A DNA stretch of 64,000 nt from Limnanthes douglasii subsp. nivea. Taxonomy: Eukaryota > Streptophyta > Magnoliopsida > Brassicales > Limnanthaceae. The stretch is taken from positions 5,073,670 to 5,137,669 of the forward strand of contig JAUPFV010000005.1 of the NCBI GenBank assembly GCA_036936605.1. The letters are read 5' to 3'. The notes below the pieces were generated by a model, which was given only the letters and a program-made list of their open reading frames with translations, had not been told where the DNA came from and did no database searches. Position numbers and translations under genes: made by a program. Below are positions 1 to 9,758 of this stretch, in pieces. Positions within the stretch are counted from its first letter, which is position 1. Each line of letters begins with the position of its first letter.

Positions 1-422
1 CTCTAGGCTATAGTGAGTCACAAAATGGTGAACATAGTCCGTAACAATTGATAATTTGCATTGTGCAACCTCCTGTAATACATATAATGTAAACAAATCA
101 AGAAAGTCAGGATTCCAGATTAGTTTAGGCTATTCCGCCATGCATAAGGCGTAAGACACCTTCATTCCACCATGTCATGGTGGAGTGATGCATCCAACCA
201 CCATACGTGTGGGAGAATGATGAACCATTATGTCATCCCATTGGCGTGGGATGTATCAGTTCTGCCACTTTACCTGGGTGTCATTCCATGGTGGAATCGA
301 GCAAAATTTGGGTTTTACAAAACTTCACATTTTCAAAAAAAATAGAAAGATAGAAAGTAATCTACCTCTTCAGCGTCTATGCTAAGCTGTAGAGGAACCA
401 GTTTCGCTTTCATTTTGGTCAT
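1..422 (-). CDS. Candidate 5' end of an unknown spliced gene, running off the left edge
   Basis: Not a recognised family. On the minus strand an ATG at 422 opens 19 codons (422-366, beginning MTKMKAKLVPLQ) that end in GAG followed by a GT donor at 365-364. A TTACAG acceptor ends at 73, and the next 72 bases (72-1) stay open in the matching frame for 24 codons (EVAQCKLSIVTD...) to the window edge; at least one other frame has a stop. A pyrimidine-rich stretch upstream of the ATG resembles a plant 5' UTR. The 293-bp intron holds an inverted repeat (see 164-297). Splice sites and continuity are seen directly; that it is a real gene is inference. It could be chance or a TE fragment. Confidence 0.33.
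164..297. repeat. Inverted repeat inside the putative intron
   Basis: ATTCCACCATG at 164-174 pairs exactly with CATGGTGGAAT at 287-297 (11 bp, about 134 bp end to end). A compact 9-bp stem with a 1-base loop also sits at 166-184. This could be a very small MITE or the ends of a larger decayed one; no clear target-site duplication was found. Confidence 0.4.
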
Positions 423-844
423 GGGTTTGAGATTTTGAAAGGTCAGAGAAAAGAGAGTATTTGGAAAGTTTTAGATTTTGAGATTTTAAAGTTTTAGTAA
501 GTTCTTAAAAGTGACAGATGAGTTTCTACTAGATTTTCGGTTATGCAACTTCATAGAATAGATAATGGCATAAAATGTAAATAAATAGAATTTCAAAAAA
601 ATCTATTTTTTTATAAATAATAATTATGTAAATATTAAAAAACAAAAACATACGACTTAAAATATTTTTTACCGTCTTTTTTATAAAAAAAATCCAAACA
701 TCAATGTTATTCCAAAATCATAATAGAGTCAAAATGTATGCTAACATATTGGTAAAAATTACAAAAATTTGGAATTCTGTGACGTGTTCTTATTGTCAGA
801 ATTAAAATCATTACTCCGAATGGTATCACAGATCTTGATTTATA
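423..844. other. AT-rich DNA without a recognisable gene
   Basis: Apart from the pyrimidine-rich leader (minus strand) of the candidate gene at the left edge, I see no ORF of note, RNA gene or repeat boundary here. Confidence 0.5.
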
Positions 845-1093
845 CTCCATCTATCTCATAATAAGAGACGTTTAATGTTGTTTCACCAATATTAAGGAAA
901 ACAATAATTGCTTTGAAAAAATAAACAAAAATAAATTTGATTGGTGGGATGAGAAGTTTGTGGAGTCAATAAAAAATCTTATTGGTGGGAAGTGTAAGAG
1001 GTGTAATTAATACTGCCTTAAAAAAAGAGAACGACTATTAATATGAGACAAAATATCTCTCCTAAAACGTCTAATATTATGAGACAGAGGAAG
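845..1093. mobile_element. Stowaway-type MITE (Tc1/mariner-like), 249 bp
   Basis: The left end reads CTCCATCTATCTCATAATAA and the right end, on the other strand, CTTCCTCTGTCTCATAATAT. The inverted repeat runs about 29 bp with few mismatches. Each end is flanked by TA (843-844 and 1094-1095), the Stowaway target duplication. The body has no coding potential. The CTCC(A/T)TC...TCATAATA start is the usual Stowaway signature in plants. Confidence 0.88.
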
Positions 1094-1354
1094 TATATAG
1101 TATTTTGATTTTCGACGCGTAACCCAATGTTCTTCCGAATTATAATAGACTTATATATAGGATTTTCATTTTGGATCACGTAAGGAGATGTTCTTCTGAA
1201 TTATAATAGATGTTTTCATATAGAAAGTTACAAAAATATGATGGCATAAAAGTAAGAATGTAATGTTTTGGATACATTTTCATTTATAGTATTTTTTTTA
1301 GGTTTAAATAAGTGTATTGAGCTGAAATAAAAATACCAATTATTGGATCCAAAG
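1094..1354. other. Short non-coding stretch with an internal direct repeat
   Basis: An imperfect direct repeat containing ATGTTCTTC(C/T)GAATTATAAT occurs near 1128 and 1189. No gene is visible. Confidence 0.4.
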
Positions 1355-2027
1355 GAGTAGTATATTAAACTATCTAATTAATTTCAAAGCAATCAACCAA
1401 ACAAATAAGAATTCTTTTTTACCGCTAACGATTCACCAATTAATAAACCAAATTAAACTACAAATCTATTCACGAACATAGGCAACAGTAAAATAAATCA
1501 ATACACAAAATTTATTTTACGTGGAAAAAATCCCTTCAATGTGAAGAGCAAAAAACCACGGGACCTATGAGGATTCCACCCAAACCACTTCTATTATTAT
1601 AGTTGAGGGTACAAATAAATACAATTCAGTCTAATAAAGATTTACAAATTCATTAACAATCACACGAAATAATAAATGGCAAGAAGAGAATTAAAAATAA
1701 AAATATCACCAAAAGACTGCAATGTTCCAGCAGTGATTTCTCCCTATCCGTAGTACCAAAACACAATCCAACTTGTCATATTCAAGCCTCAGATTTCGCC
1801 AAAACACTGTCCAAATTTCAGCAAAAACTGACACCATTTCCCCCTCGATCAGACCTCTTTACTATGATTGCACTCAACAGTTTCGAAAATCGAAAAAACT
1901 CTCTTTATTTGTATTTTTGAAAGTTTTTTTTTTTTATTCTTTTGTGTGTTTTTTGGTGTCTCCTGAATCTCTTATCTCTTGCCATCATATATATAACCTT
2001 AGTGAGATGAAAATTCTAAGGTAATCA
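1355..2027 (-). repeat. LTR-like copy 1 of a collapsed copia element (3' LTR)
   Basis: This block matches 2577-3216 over almost its whole length; a shared anchor is CCCTTCAATGTGAAGAG. The right edge ends in CA at 2027, so on the minus strand it begins TGATTACC. It is directly preceded on that strand by the purine tract GGAGGGGGGAGA (2039-2028), the expected polypurine tract next to a 3' LTR. The left edge is taken from where similarity to the second copy starts. Confidence 0.62.
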
Positions 2028-2084
2028 TCTCCCCCCTCCAGCCCATGACGGGGAAGATACAATCATAAGGTAATCATTTGAACA

Positions 2085-2384
2085 TCATCCTGGTGAGCTT
2101 ACTCCAAACCTTAACCTTGCTTCCAGAAACAACCTTTGTACTTGTGCATCCTCCATGTCAAGGGTAGATTGCTCCCCATGCTCATGAAATTCTTCATCAT
2201 AAAGTTCTTCCTCAAATAAGTTATCATTAATAACGGACTTCAAAGATAACAAAGCTCTATGTAGCTTTCCTGCCAAACAATGATCACAATAGTCAATAAT
2301 GATAGATTTTTCAACGAGAATGAGTGACTTACTTGCCAAGTTTTTCATATTTTTGTCACTCATGCATCCTAATCTTCGATGCAA
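2085..2384 (-). pseudogene. Remnant of copia polyprotein: GAG-pre-integrase domain
   Basis: The minus-strand frame contains HRRLGCMSDKNMKNLASKSL and later CDHCLAGKLHR, the H-x-R-L-G-H...C-x-x-C layout of the copia GAG-pre-integrase (zinc-binding) domain; the second conserved His is replaced by Cys. Only about 100 codons survive between the two LTR-like copies, so most of gag, integrase, RT and RNase H has been lost. Orientation agrees with the polypurine tract at 2028-2039. Confidence 0.7.
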
Positions 2385-2410
2385 AAAAAAATAAAAAAAA
2401 TATTTTTATC

Positions 2411-2555
2411 AATTGCATTCAGCTCAAAAGAACATATACCTAAATATGTCTTATACAATGAGCAACACAAAAAGATAAGAGAATTATTTTGCGTAACTGT
2501 ATTCAACTAAAAAAACATATACCCAGATATATCTTATATAATGAGCAACACAAAT
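2411..2555. repeat. Two-copy direct repeat, period about 83 bp
   Basis: The segments near 2411-2472 and 2494-2556 share AACATATACC(T/C)A(A/G)ATAT followed by ATGAGCAACACAAA. They lie beside the second LTR-like copy and may be its decayed inner end. Confidence 0.55.
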
Positions 2556-2576
2556 TACCTCGAGAAACTACCCAAC

Positions 2577-3216
2577 GAGTAGTATATCAAACTACCCAAT
2601 CAACTTCAAGATAATAAACCAAACAAATACGAAAAACAATTCACCGCCGATGATTCACTAATCAATCAAACAAATTAAACCATAAATCTAATCACAAACA
2701 TAAGGAACAGTAAAGTAAATCAGCACACAAGATGTATATTACGTGGAAAAAACCCCTTCAATGTGAAGAGTAAAAAACCACGAGACCTATGAGAATTCCA
2801 TCCAAACCATTTCTATTATTGAAGTTGAGGGTACAAATAAATACAATTTAATATAATAAAGATTTACAAACTCACAAGAGAAGCAGAAAGGAAACATATC
2901 ACCAAAAGACTACATTGTTCCAGCAATGATTTATTCTGATTCGTAGTTCCAAAACACAATCCAACCAGTTATATTCCAGCTTAAGATGTCACCAACACAG
3001 TGTCCGAATTCCAGAAAAATCGACACCATTTTATCCTCGATCAGACCTCTTTAATGTGACTACACTCAACAGATCCGAAAATCTAAAATACTCTATTTAT
3101 TTGTATATTCGAAAAATCTCTCTCTTTTTGTTCTTTTGTGTGTTTTTGGGTGTCTTCTGAATCTCTTATTTCTTGCTCTCATATATATAAAACCCCGGTG
3201 AGATGAAAATACTAAG
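2577..3216 (-). repeat. LTR-like copy 2 of the collapsed copia element (5' LTR)
   Basis: Direct repeat of 1355-2027, roughly 80-85% identical by eye, with the same order of blocks from GAGTAGTATAT through CCCTTCAATGTGAAGAG to GAGATGAAAAT. No clear methionine-tRNA primer site is visible at its inner edge, so the element is badly eroded. Confidence 0.58.
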
Positions 3217-3385
3217 TTATAAATTGGGCCTAATTTGGGCGGGAGCCTAACATTTTTGAATTGGCTACAAATATAAAACTTTATAATATCTTTTTATATA
3301 ATAAAAATATTATAATATAGGTATTTGGTAATTTTTTGAATAAGCCTATAACCTTTTTGAAAAACCTTGTCAAGTAAGTCTAGAA

Positions 3386-3999
3386 TAATAGAAATAATCG
3401 TGTCACATCTGATTAGTCATTCAAACATGCGGAATATAGAATCCTCAATATGATTATCTAATAAACATAGGATAAAATTGAACTCACTGTTTGTTTGGTG
3501 TTATCCACAATCCTTATTAAATTCCTATTACAACTTCATAGAGACTTCAATCATGGAGATTTGAACCATGCTCATGTAAAAACAGTTGTTAGTCTTCCTC
3601 TCAACAAAGCGGAGACTGTCTTTTTGAGTTTTGGGTTAAAGCAATATATGAACTTTATTCATTTCTTTTATAGACAAATAAAACTAGAAACCCTAGTTGT
3701 ATAAGGCTCATTAAGTTTTACCTCTTTGTGATCGGGGACCACAACCACTAAATTTATTTTATCAATTTAGTCCACTAATTATCAGTTCAGGTCTAAGTGT
3801 TGAGATTTAGGGTCGATCCTTCACAATGCCAAAATTCAAGCCAGTTACCACACTTATAGGTCCTTACATTTTTTCACGTATAGACCAAATACCTATTTAA
3901 TTATACATTATATAACTAGTTTGATTACTTTATTATTAGACTACCTTATGACTATGACCAAATATATATTTAGTATACCGATTCATAATTATTCCAACA
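3386..3999 (-). repeat. 3' LTR of copia A
   Basis: On the minus strand this starts TGTTGGAATAATTATG directly after the purine-rich tract AGTCCAAGTAGGAGAT (4015-4000), as a copia 3' LTR does. About 400 bp are clearly related to 19988-20462 (roughly three quarters identical), sharing ACATAGGATAAAATTGAACT and GGGACCACAACCACTAAA. The left end is placed by that alignment. Confidence 0.65.
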
Positions 4000-4399
4000 A
4001 TCTCCTACTTGGACTGTCATATGCAACTCAAGAATATATTTAACTTCAATGGAGCCCTTAGATCCATTGTCAATAGGTGAACGGTAAAACTGTACATGAT
4101 CAATAAATAATAAAGGACTAAAGACCTTTTTCGCGTAATGTGAACAATATGATGCAACAGGTAATCACATTATTTTCACTAATCAATTACATGTGCCAAT
4201 TCTGTTGTGTAGTCTAAAGAGTAATATAAACTATAATCGCACATATCTACTCTTAAATTGTCTTATCTTTTGAGATCTAATATATTAATAGGTGAAAATA
4301 AATATAATCAAGCTATATTTTGTAATAATCTTTTATGAGTACAACATTACAAATATTAATTAGATCATATTACAAAAACTCCCACTGAAACTAGCAATC

Positions 4400-4870
4400 C
4401 TCTAATCAACTAAACTCATCTTGCTGGTGTGTTCCTGGAAAGCCTTAAGCAATACCGTTATTGTAAGAGGATTTGTTTCCAATATGTACCAATGTGCTCT
4501 ATATTTATCTTTCATCCTTGAACTCTCTCTTAACAGATGGAAACTTTATGTTTATACGTTTGGAGTTAGACGAGATCTTATTACTGTTAGAGTATTGCAT
4601 TGTGGATTTATTATCGCAGTACAACCACATGGGACCTACTAGTCATTATAATGTATGCAAACTAGTGATAAAATTTTACATCCATAATAACTGTTTCGAT
4701 GCTTCAAAGCATGCAAACAATTATGCCGCCATAGTGGATGATGCAATGAGTATTTGCTTACTCATTTCCAGGATATTTCACCCTCAACTAATAAGAATAT
4801 GTTGCCCCAAGTGCTTTTCGGTGTGTCTATATATGCACTATAAACTCAGTCGAATTACCCAATGATCTTC
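4400..4870 (-). pseudogene. Copia A RNase H domain, decayed
   Basis: With frame jumps, minus-strand translation shows the end of a copia RNase H: a stretch resembling CYEASKQLLWM, then YCDNKSTMQYSNSNK and EHIGT. These match the conserved E-A (alanine-rich) segment, the Y/F-C-D-N-x-x-A/S motif with a catalytic Asp, and the H-I-x-x-D/K-x-H region. Several stops and shifts make it non-functional. It is followed toward 4000 by about 370 bp of 3' untranslated sequence with two purine tracts. Confidence 0.6.
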
Positions 4871-4879
4871 AACCTTTCT

Positions 4880-5356
4880 GACTTCTTATATGTCAACATT
4901 TTCCTTTTTATTCCATGCCTGGGTTATTGCGAATATGTCATCGACATATAATACCAGAAATATGAAATTACTCTCATTAAACTTGTGATACATATAAGTT
5001 TCAACTCAGTTAACCTTAAATTCAAAATAGACTATCATCTCAAGGAATTCGTAGTACTACTGATGTGAAACCTGTTTACGCCCATAAATGGAATCCTTAA
5101 AACTGCATATGATATTCTTTAAGTTGCATATTTTAAAGTATTGCGGTTGCACCATATAGATCTTTTTCTCAATATTACCATTAGAAAACATAGTCTTTAC
5201 GTTTATTTGATGAAGTTCAATATCAAAATGTGCAACTAATGCAATGATTGTTCTAAAGGAATCATTTGTCGATACCGAAAACAATGTTTCTTTAAAATCA
5301 ATCCCTTCACGTCGAGAATAAGCTTTTGCAATAAAACGTGATTTATGTGTTTCCAC
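4880..5356 (-). pseudogene. Copia A reverse transcriptase, N-terminal half
   Basis: The open part (5356-5057) reads KSRFIAKAYSRREGIDFKET, then SFRTIIALVAHFDIELHQIN and ending SIYGRKQVSHQ. This is the start of the Ty1/copia RT fold (K-A-R-L-V-A-K-G-Y...E-T-F-S-P-V...H-Q-M-D-V...Y-G-L-K-Q). The downstream catalytic Y-V-D-D block is not clean in the decayed region 5056-4880. The family normally copies the element RNA in the virus-like particle; this copy cannot. Confidence 0.8.
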
Positions 5357-5868
5357 ATTATCTAGGGAATTGTGTTTCGTTTTGTAAACCCATTTACAAC
5401 CAAATTATTGTTTTCCTTCAAATAATGGGACAAGTTCCCATATCGTATTGTCTTGCATCAATTTATACTCTTTCTTTATAGTGTAAATTAATTTTGAGAG
5501 TCAGAACTTTCCATGCTTGTTTTAGGATGATGGATCATCTACAGTTCAAAGCTCATTTGTGGATGCTTTAAATTTGGAATGTGCATATTCCAAAGCTTAT
5601 ATGAGGTTCCAACGTTTGCCTTATGGGGTAGTTTATTGAGTATGTATGTGGCACATTTGGAGGCTTCCCCTAGAGAGATAGTAGTAGGTTTGAGTTACTT
5701 ATTATACTACAAATCATATCATTTAGTGTAAACTTCTGTCTCTCAAACACAACATTTGCAAGGTGAACCAGAGTTTTTAAACTGAGGGATTATTCCACAT
5801 TCCTCTAGGTATTTTGCAAATAGCATATGATGTTGTTCTCCTGATCCAACATATCTACCAGAGTATTT
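5357..5868 (-). pseudogene. Copia A integrase C-terminal half
   Basis: Minus-strand reading with frame jumps gives YSGRYVGSGEQ, AKYLEECGIIPQFKNSGSP and later ATYILNKLPHKANVGTSYKL, the end of the copia integrase core and the segment after it. The preceding half of the domain lies beyond the insertion at about 5869-6822, which splits the protein just after the G-G-E-H/Y motif. Confidence 0.7.
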
Positions 5869-6822
5869 TATACGATATAAATGAGTCTGAGGTGAGTTAA
5901 CCGATCCCTAGCCCACGAAGTTCAACTTATGAAGGAAACACGACTAAACACATCAAACAATTAGCCTTAAGCGACCACCTGGTCTCTTAAGACTTTGGAA
6001 AATATCAGCAAAACAAACTAAATCGGCCAATGTTGGCCTTAAACGACCATATTTAGCCAAAGTTGGTCAAGTTTGGCTAGCTGGCGTAGCTTGGCAAGTC
6101 AGCCTTAAGCGAGGAGGTGATGACTTAAAGCCAAGGTTGGCCAGTCCTCCTTAAGCGACCAGGTGGTCACTTAAGGTCAAGGCTGGCATAGATTGGCCAA
6201 CCCGCCTTCAGCAACCATGACGTTGCCTACGTCTAGTAGTGGTAAAAGCTGGCATGATGACTATACGTGAGAAGATGGCCACTGGAGGCCAAGCTAGGAA
6301 AAATCTACCACGCAACGAGGAATCATGTTTGCGCTCAATAGAGATTTCACAACGAACTCATACTTTATACCCCTATAATCATTAATCCACGAACACTTAG
6401 CCGCTTTCATTACTTCAACCCCCGATTCCCGTCAAGACGTAACGAAACCATGTCTGGCAACATACAGGAGAAAATTCTAACATCGCACGAAAAGGCTTCC
6501 CCGAAGGACGTACCTTTCTTTGAAAAAACATCCAGAAGGTCAGGAAAGTTTTCTCTAATAAGTAGATAAGAACCTAAGACTTCGCAAGATCGGGATTGTT
6601 GTATATGGAGTAAATATAACCTTGGTGAAATAAGTAAAAGTTAGAAATTAAACAGTAGAAACAACAAGAGATTTTGCTTTGTAATCCATATTATCAATAA
6701 AACACAAGTTTTATTCATTCCATAGTTACAAGTTCTTGTAATTTTAAGTTACATATCCTTAAAAAATCTCCACGGTTCTTTAGGTTCAAGTAATTTTTAC
6801 CCCACTAGTGTTCACCACCACA
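5869..6822. mobile_element. About 950-bp insertion inside copia A integrase, probably a solo LTR
   Basis: Copia integrase similarity stops at about 5869 and resumes at about 6823. The insert has no coding potential; its right third has an LTR-like run with a polyadenylation-type signal (CAATAAAACACAAG near 6693). Candidate LTR edges are TGAGTCTGAGG on the left and TACCCCA on the right, but I could not confirm a clean target duplication. Its left third carries many short repeats (see 5955-6220). Confidence 0.5.
5955..6220. repeat. Cluster of TTAAGCGACC and TTGGCC(A) short repeats
   Basis: TTAAGCGACC or close variants occur near 5965, 6040 and 6151, two of them next to the dyads GACCACCTGGTC and GACCAGGTGGTC and each followed by CTTAAG. 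TTGGCC/GGCCAA variants recur near 6022, 6031, 6133 and 6194. They may be regulatory repeats of an LTR U3 region; function is inference. Confidence 0.55.
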
Positions 6823-7180
6823 TTCAGATCACATAGCTTTTGATTTTTTTATGCCTTTGACTTCTCATGAAGGACTTAGAGGTATCTGAAACGATAGAAG
6901 TCATCTATAAATGATATGAAGTACCGTTGCATGTTCCATTATTCCTTTGGAAACGGTCAACGTATATCGGTATGAATCAATTCTAAGACTTCAGTCGCTC
7001 TATTTTCCCCAACCTCTCTTGGTTTTGGTTTGTTTCTCTTTGATAAACTCGATATATGTACCCAAAATTGGAGTTATCATGATGACCCGATAAACCTTAA
7101 GCTACAACATCGTCCATCATAACTTTGGTTATATGACCTAACCGTATGTGCCGCAGTTTTAAAAACTTTTTGGTTTTATT
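6823..7180 (-). pseudogene. Copia A GAG-pre-integrase and integrase N-terminal half
   Basis: The minus-strand ORF 7342-7097 ends with LKLRHIRLGHITKVMMDDVV, the H-x-R-L-G-H-I element of the pre-integrase domain. Further on, frame-shifted translation shows YFISFIDDFYRFRYL and SECGGEH, the first Asp region and the R-S-D-x-G-G-E-Y block (second Asp lost). Stops in between make it inactive. It continues at 5868 beyond the insertion. Confidence 0.68.
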
Positions 7181-8260
7181 AATCTTATTCACTACAAGTT
7201 GTGCATTAATATCAAGTTTGTGACTATCAACAGTAATTAATAAATATAAGTTAAGTGCTATTATCAAGCTAGCAGAATTAAAAATCATATTATTATAAAA
7301 GAGAGTTAAAGCATTATTTCTAAAAAAGTCAATAATAACCATACATGTCTAAAACCGGAAATGAAATTAGTTCCTCCAAAACGAAGGAACATACAATAAT
7401 CATTTTCCAAAATAATACATTTCATGTGATAAGAATTAAATTAAAATCATAAGTTTATAACGAATTGCACAAGCTTCCGCCAGTTGTGAAGAAATATAGA
7501 CATGAGTTGTTGCAACCGAATTGATCTACCATGTGTTATTTCCCACAAAAATACTATTAACTTTTGAAACAACCAAAGACATGAGATTTCCTTTACTTTG
7601 CAAGTAAGCCCAGCATTTCTCACAATCCTTCTTGAGATTTCTCTTCTCTTTTTAGAGAAAACATTGACCAACCTTTGATTCCTTAGATTTTTTCTTCTTT
7701 GCATGACCAAGGCCCCAGTCTTTTGCCATCAAACTTTTGATTTGGCCTCATCCCCTTCTTGGAAACTACCATGTTCACTGTAGACATCTCCTTTTTAAGA
7801 TTTTCCTTCTCTTGTGTAGTGTGTGCAATCAATTCATTGATTTTCCATTTTTTATGCATGCAATTGTAAATGAAATGGTGTTTCTTAAACTTTCCCGAGA
7901 CATATTAAAAAATGAACCCTACCACCCATTATTCAGGCCAGTCTATCTTGTTTGCGTTTAACTTTTGTCTAATCATAAATATGCCCAAAATTTGCTTCCA
8001 AATAAAACATTTTCCATTATCATTTGTCGTAAATGATTTCTCAACTTCTGTGAAAAAATCTGACGTATTTGTAGCATCTTTTGGACAACTCCATAAAATG
8101 AATCTCGTATTCGTGGAAGCATAATATCAAGTACAATTGATTAGATCATTCCTAATTTTCACATGTGTTGGTTTCCTCAGCTGAACTTTCTTAATTAAGC
8201 GTACTTGGTTTAGGTTTCATTAATATTAGTCATAGTCATGACAGGTCAAGTATATCTCCG
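7181..8260 (-). pseudogene. Copia A gag and protease region, decayed
   Basis: Minus strand only, many stops. Near 7540-7480 the translation resembles NTWWIxSxATTHV...LHNWRKL, as in the copia protease start W-x-I-D-S-G-A-T-x-H. Upstream (7710-7560) a Lys/Arg- and Cys-containing stretch fits the nucleocapsid end of gag, and 8260-7730 contains gag-like segments. Exact boundaries cannot be given. Confidence 0.5.
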
Positions 8261-9337
8261 TATTTTCTTTATGCTGGTTAATAATCCGAGCCATCCAGCA
8301 TTAGGAGTTTGTTTCCCATCAGATTTTAACCTATAATATAAATATAACACATAATAAATAATTAATTTTGACATATAACAACTTATCATGTTTAAACATG
8401 GCATATACACGTAAAACATAATACATTCTAGTAATATATGGTACCCGGAGGAAACTCATATATGAGATTGAGAAAATTATCGTTGATCATTATTTTAATT
8501 CTTCTAAGTACCAGTGAAACCCCCCGGAGGGCTGATTTCACCTACTTAGATTAAAATAACCTTAAATTTTCTTAAGTACCAATGAAACCTTCCAGATGGC
8601 TGATTTAACCTACTTAATCAAAATAAACAAGGATAAATTAAAAAAATTGAAGTATCATTCAAACCTTACAGAGGGTTTATTTCAAATACCTAAACTAAAT
8701 AATCACAAAGATCAATTTTCAGTACGTTGTCATTATTTTAATTTTCACCTACTTAATATAAATAATCGCATAGGTCATTGTTTCAGTATATTTTATCTAG
8801 TTCAAATATTAACCTTCCGGAGGACCATCAATATTTGAATTTAAATTAATTCATTGAAACTTTACAAATCCTTAGATCCTCAAGAAGATCAATTAACCTT
8901 CCGAAGGACCGATTAATTGATTCTATGATTCACCTACCGAAATTTGAAACCTTAGTCATGCATATCCATTTGACACTCAAGCATATAAACAATTTATTTC
9001 ACAAACACATACAAAAAGTAGCATGTCCAAACATTTCAACATGTGAAACAAATCAAGAAGTATATAATTTAATTAACAATTCATAAACAAAAACTAAAAA
9101 AAACAGTATGCTACTTTTATTAGGCGTCCGCCCATCCACCTGCCTCCCATTGCTTTCATCGCGACAGTATCGGGCTGCGAATTACCTCGCAAGCCTCGAT
9201 ATTTCAACCACAAAAATAGTAATTTGCTAGACACGGTGAACGTAGTCAGACAACCTTCGATCGACAATAATATCACGCAGTCGATGAGTTGTTGTCCTTA
9301 TATATTTGATTTCTTTTGTTGAATTGTAGATTTTTTT
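8261..9337 (-). other. Copia A untranslated leader (part 1) with repeated dyads
   Basis: No credible ORF. Five or six copies of a motif close to CCTTCCGGAGG(A/G)CC occur near 8446, 8521, 8588, 8664, 8813 and 8900, several in a longer unit AAGTACCA(A/G)TGAAACC...GGCTGATTT. The block lies between copia A gag and gypsy 1. Because a matching primer site and LTR lie beyond gypsy 1 (19973-20462), it is best read as the element's long 5' leader, cut in two by gypsy 1. Confidence 0.45.
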
Positions 9338-9342
9338 ATGCT
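9338..9342. repeat. Target-site duplication of gypsy 1, left (ATGCT)
   Basis: ATGCT lies immediately before the TGATGAG start of the left LTR and recurs at 19693-19697 after the right LTR. Confidence 0.85.
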
Positions 9343-9731
9343 TGATGAGTTCGGATTTTATCGCCACTCACTATGAGGACCGGATAGGGGCAATTCGGAC
9401 AAGATCCACCCACCAAATCATCCGAACTGAACTAATGTATTAAGAACTTAATCACTTCATGACTAAGCTGATTACCTACCTACTGGAAAAACCAATGGAT
9501 CTTTAGTGGGTCTTTGAACTCGACCCGAATTCATAATCATGACTCGAAAGCCCATGTGGCCCAAAGTTAAAGGTATAAATACCCAACCACTTTCATTTAA
9601 TGAGGGTAATGAACATTAAATACAACCAAGCAGCTCAAATCTCTCACTACAATCTATCCAAACATTAAATACCCTTGAAACATCACAAAACTCTAAACAA
9701 AATTACCCTCAATCGGAAATAGACCACACCA
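9343..9731 (+). repeat. Gypsy 1 left LTR
   Basis: Begins TGATGAGTTCGGATTTTATC and ends CACACCA. A TATAAATACC box at about 9574 is the likely core promoter, near the end of U3. Direct repeat of 19305-19692. Confidence 0.92.
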
Positions 9732-9734
9732 AAT

Positions 9735-9751
9735 TGGCGACCATAGTGGGA
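9735..9751 (+). other. Gypsy 1 primer-binding site
   Basis: TGGCGACCATAGTGGGA starts three bases after the LTR end. It ends with the complement of a tRNA CCA tail and fits a tRNA-Arg type primer as known for Ogre/Tat elements. The same motif (TGACGACCATAGTGGGA) is found in gypsy 2 at 22802. Confidence 0.75.
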
Positions 9752-9758
9752 GGAGAAG

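Noticed and set aside
4421..4865. Plus-strand ORFs of 73 and 130 codons
   Set aside because: The opposite strand carries recognisable copia RNase H, so these are shadows.
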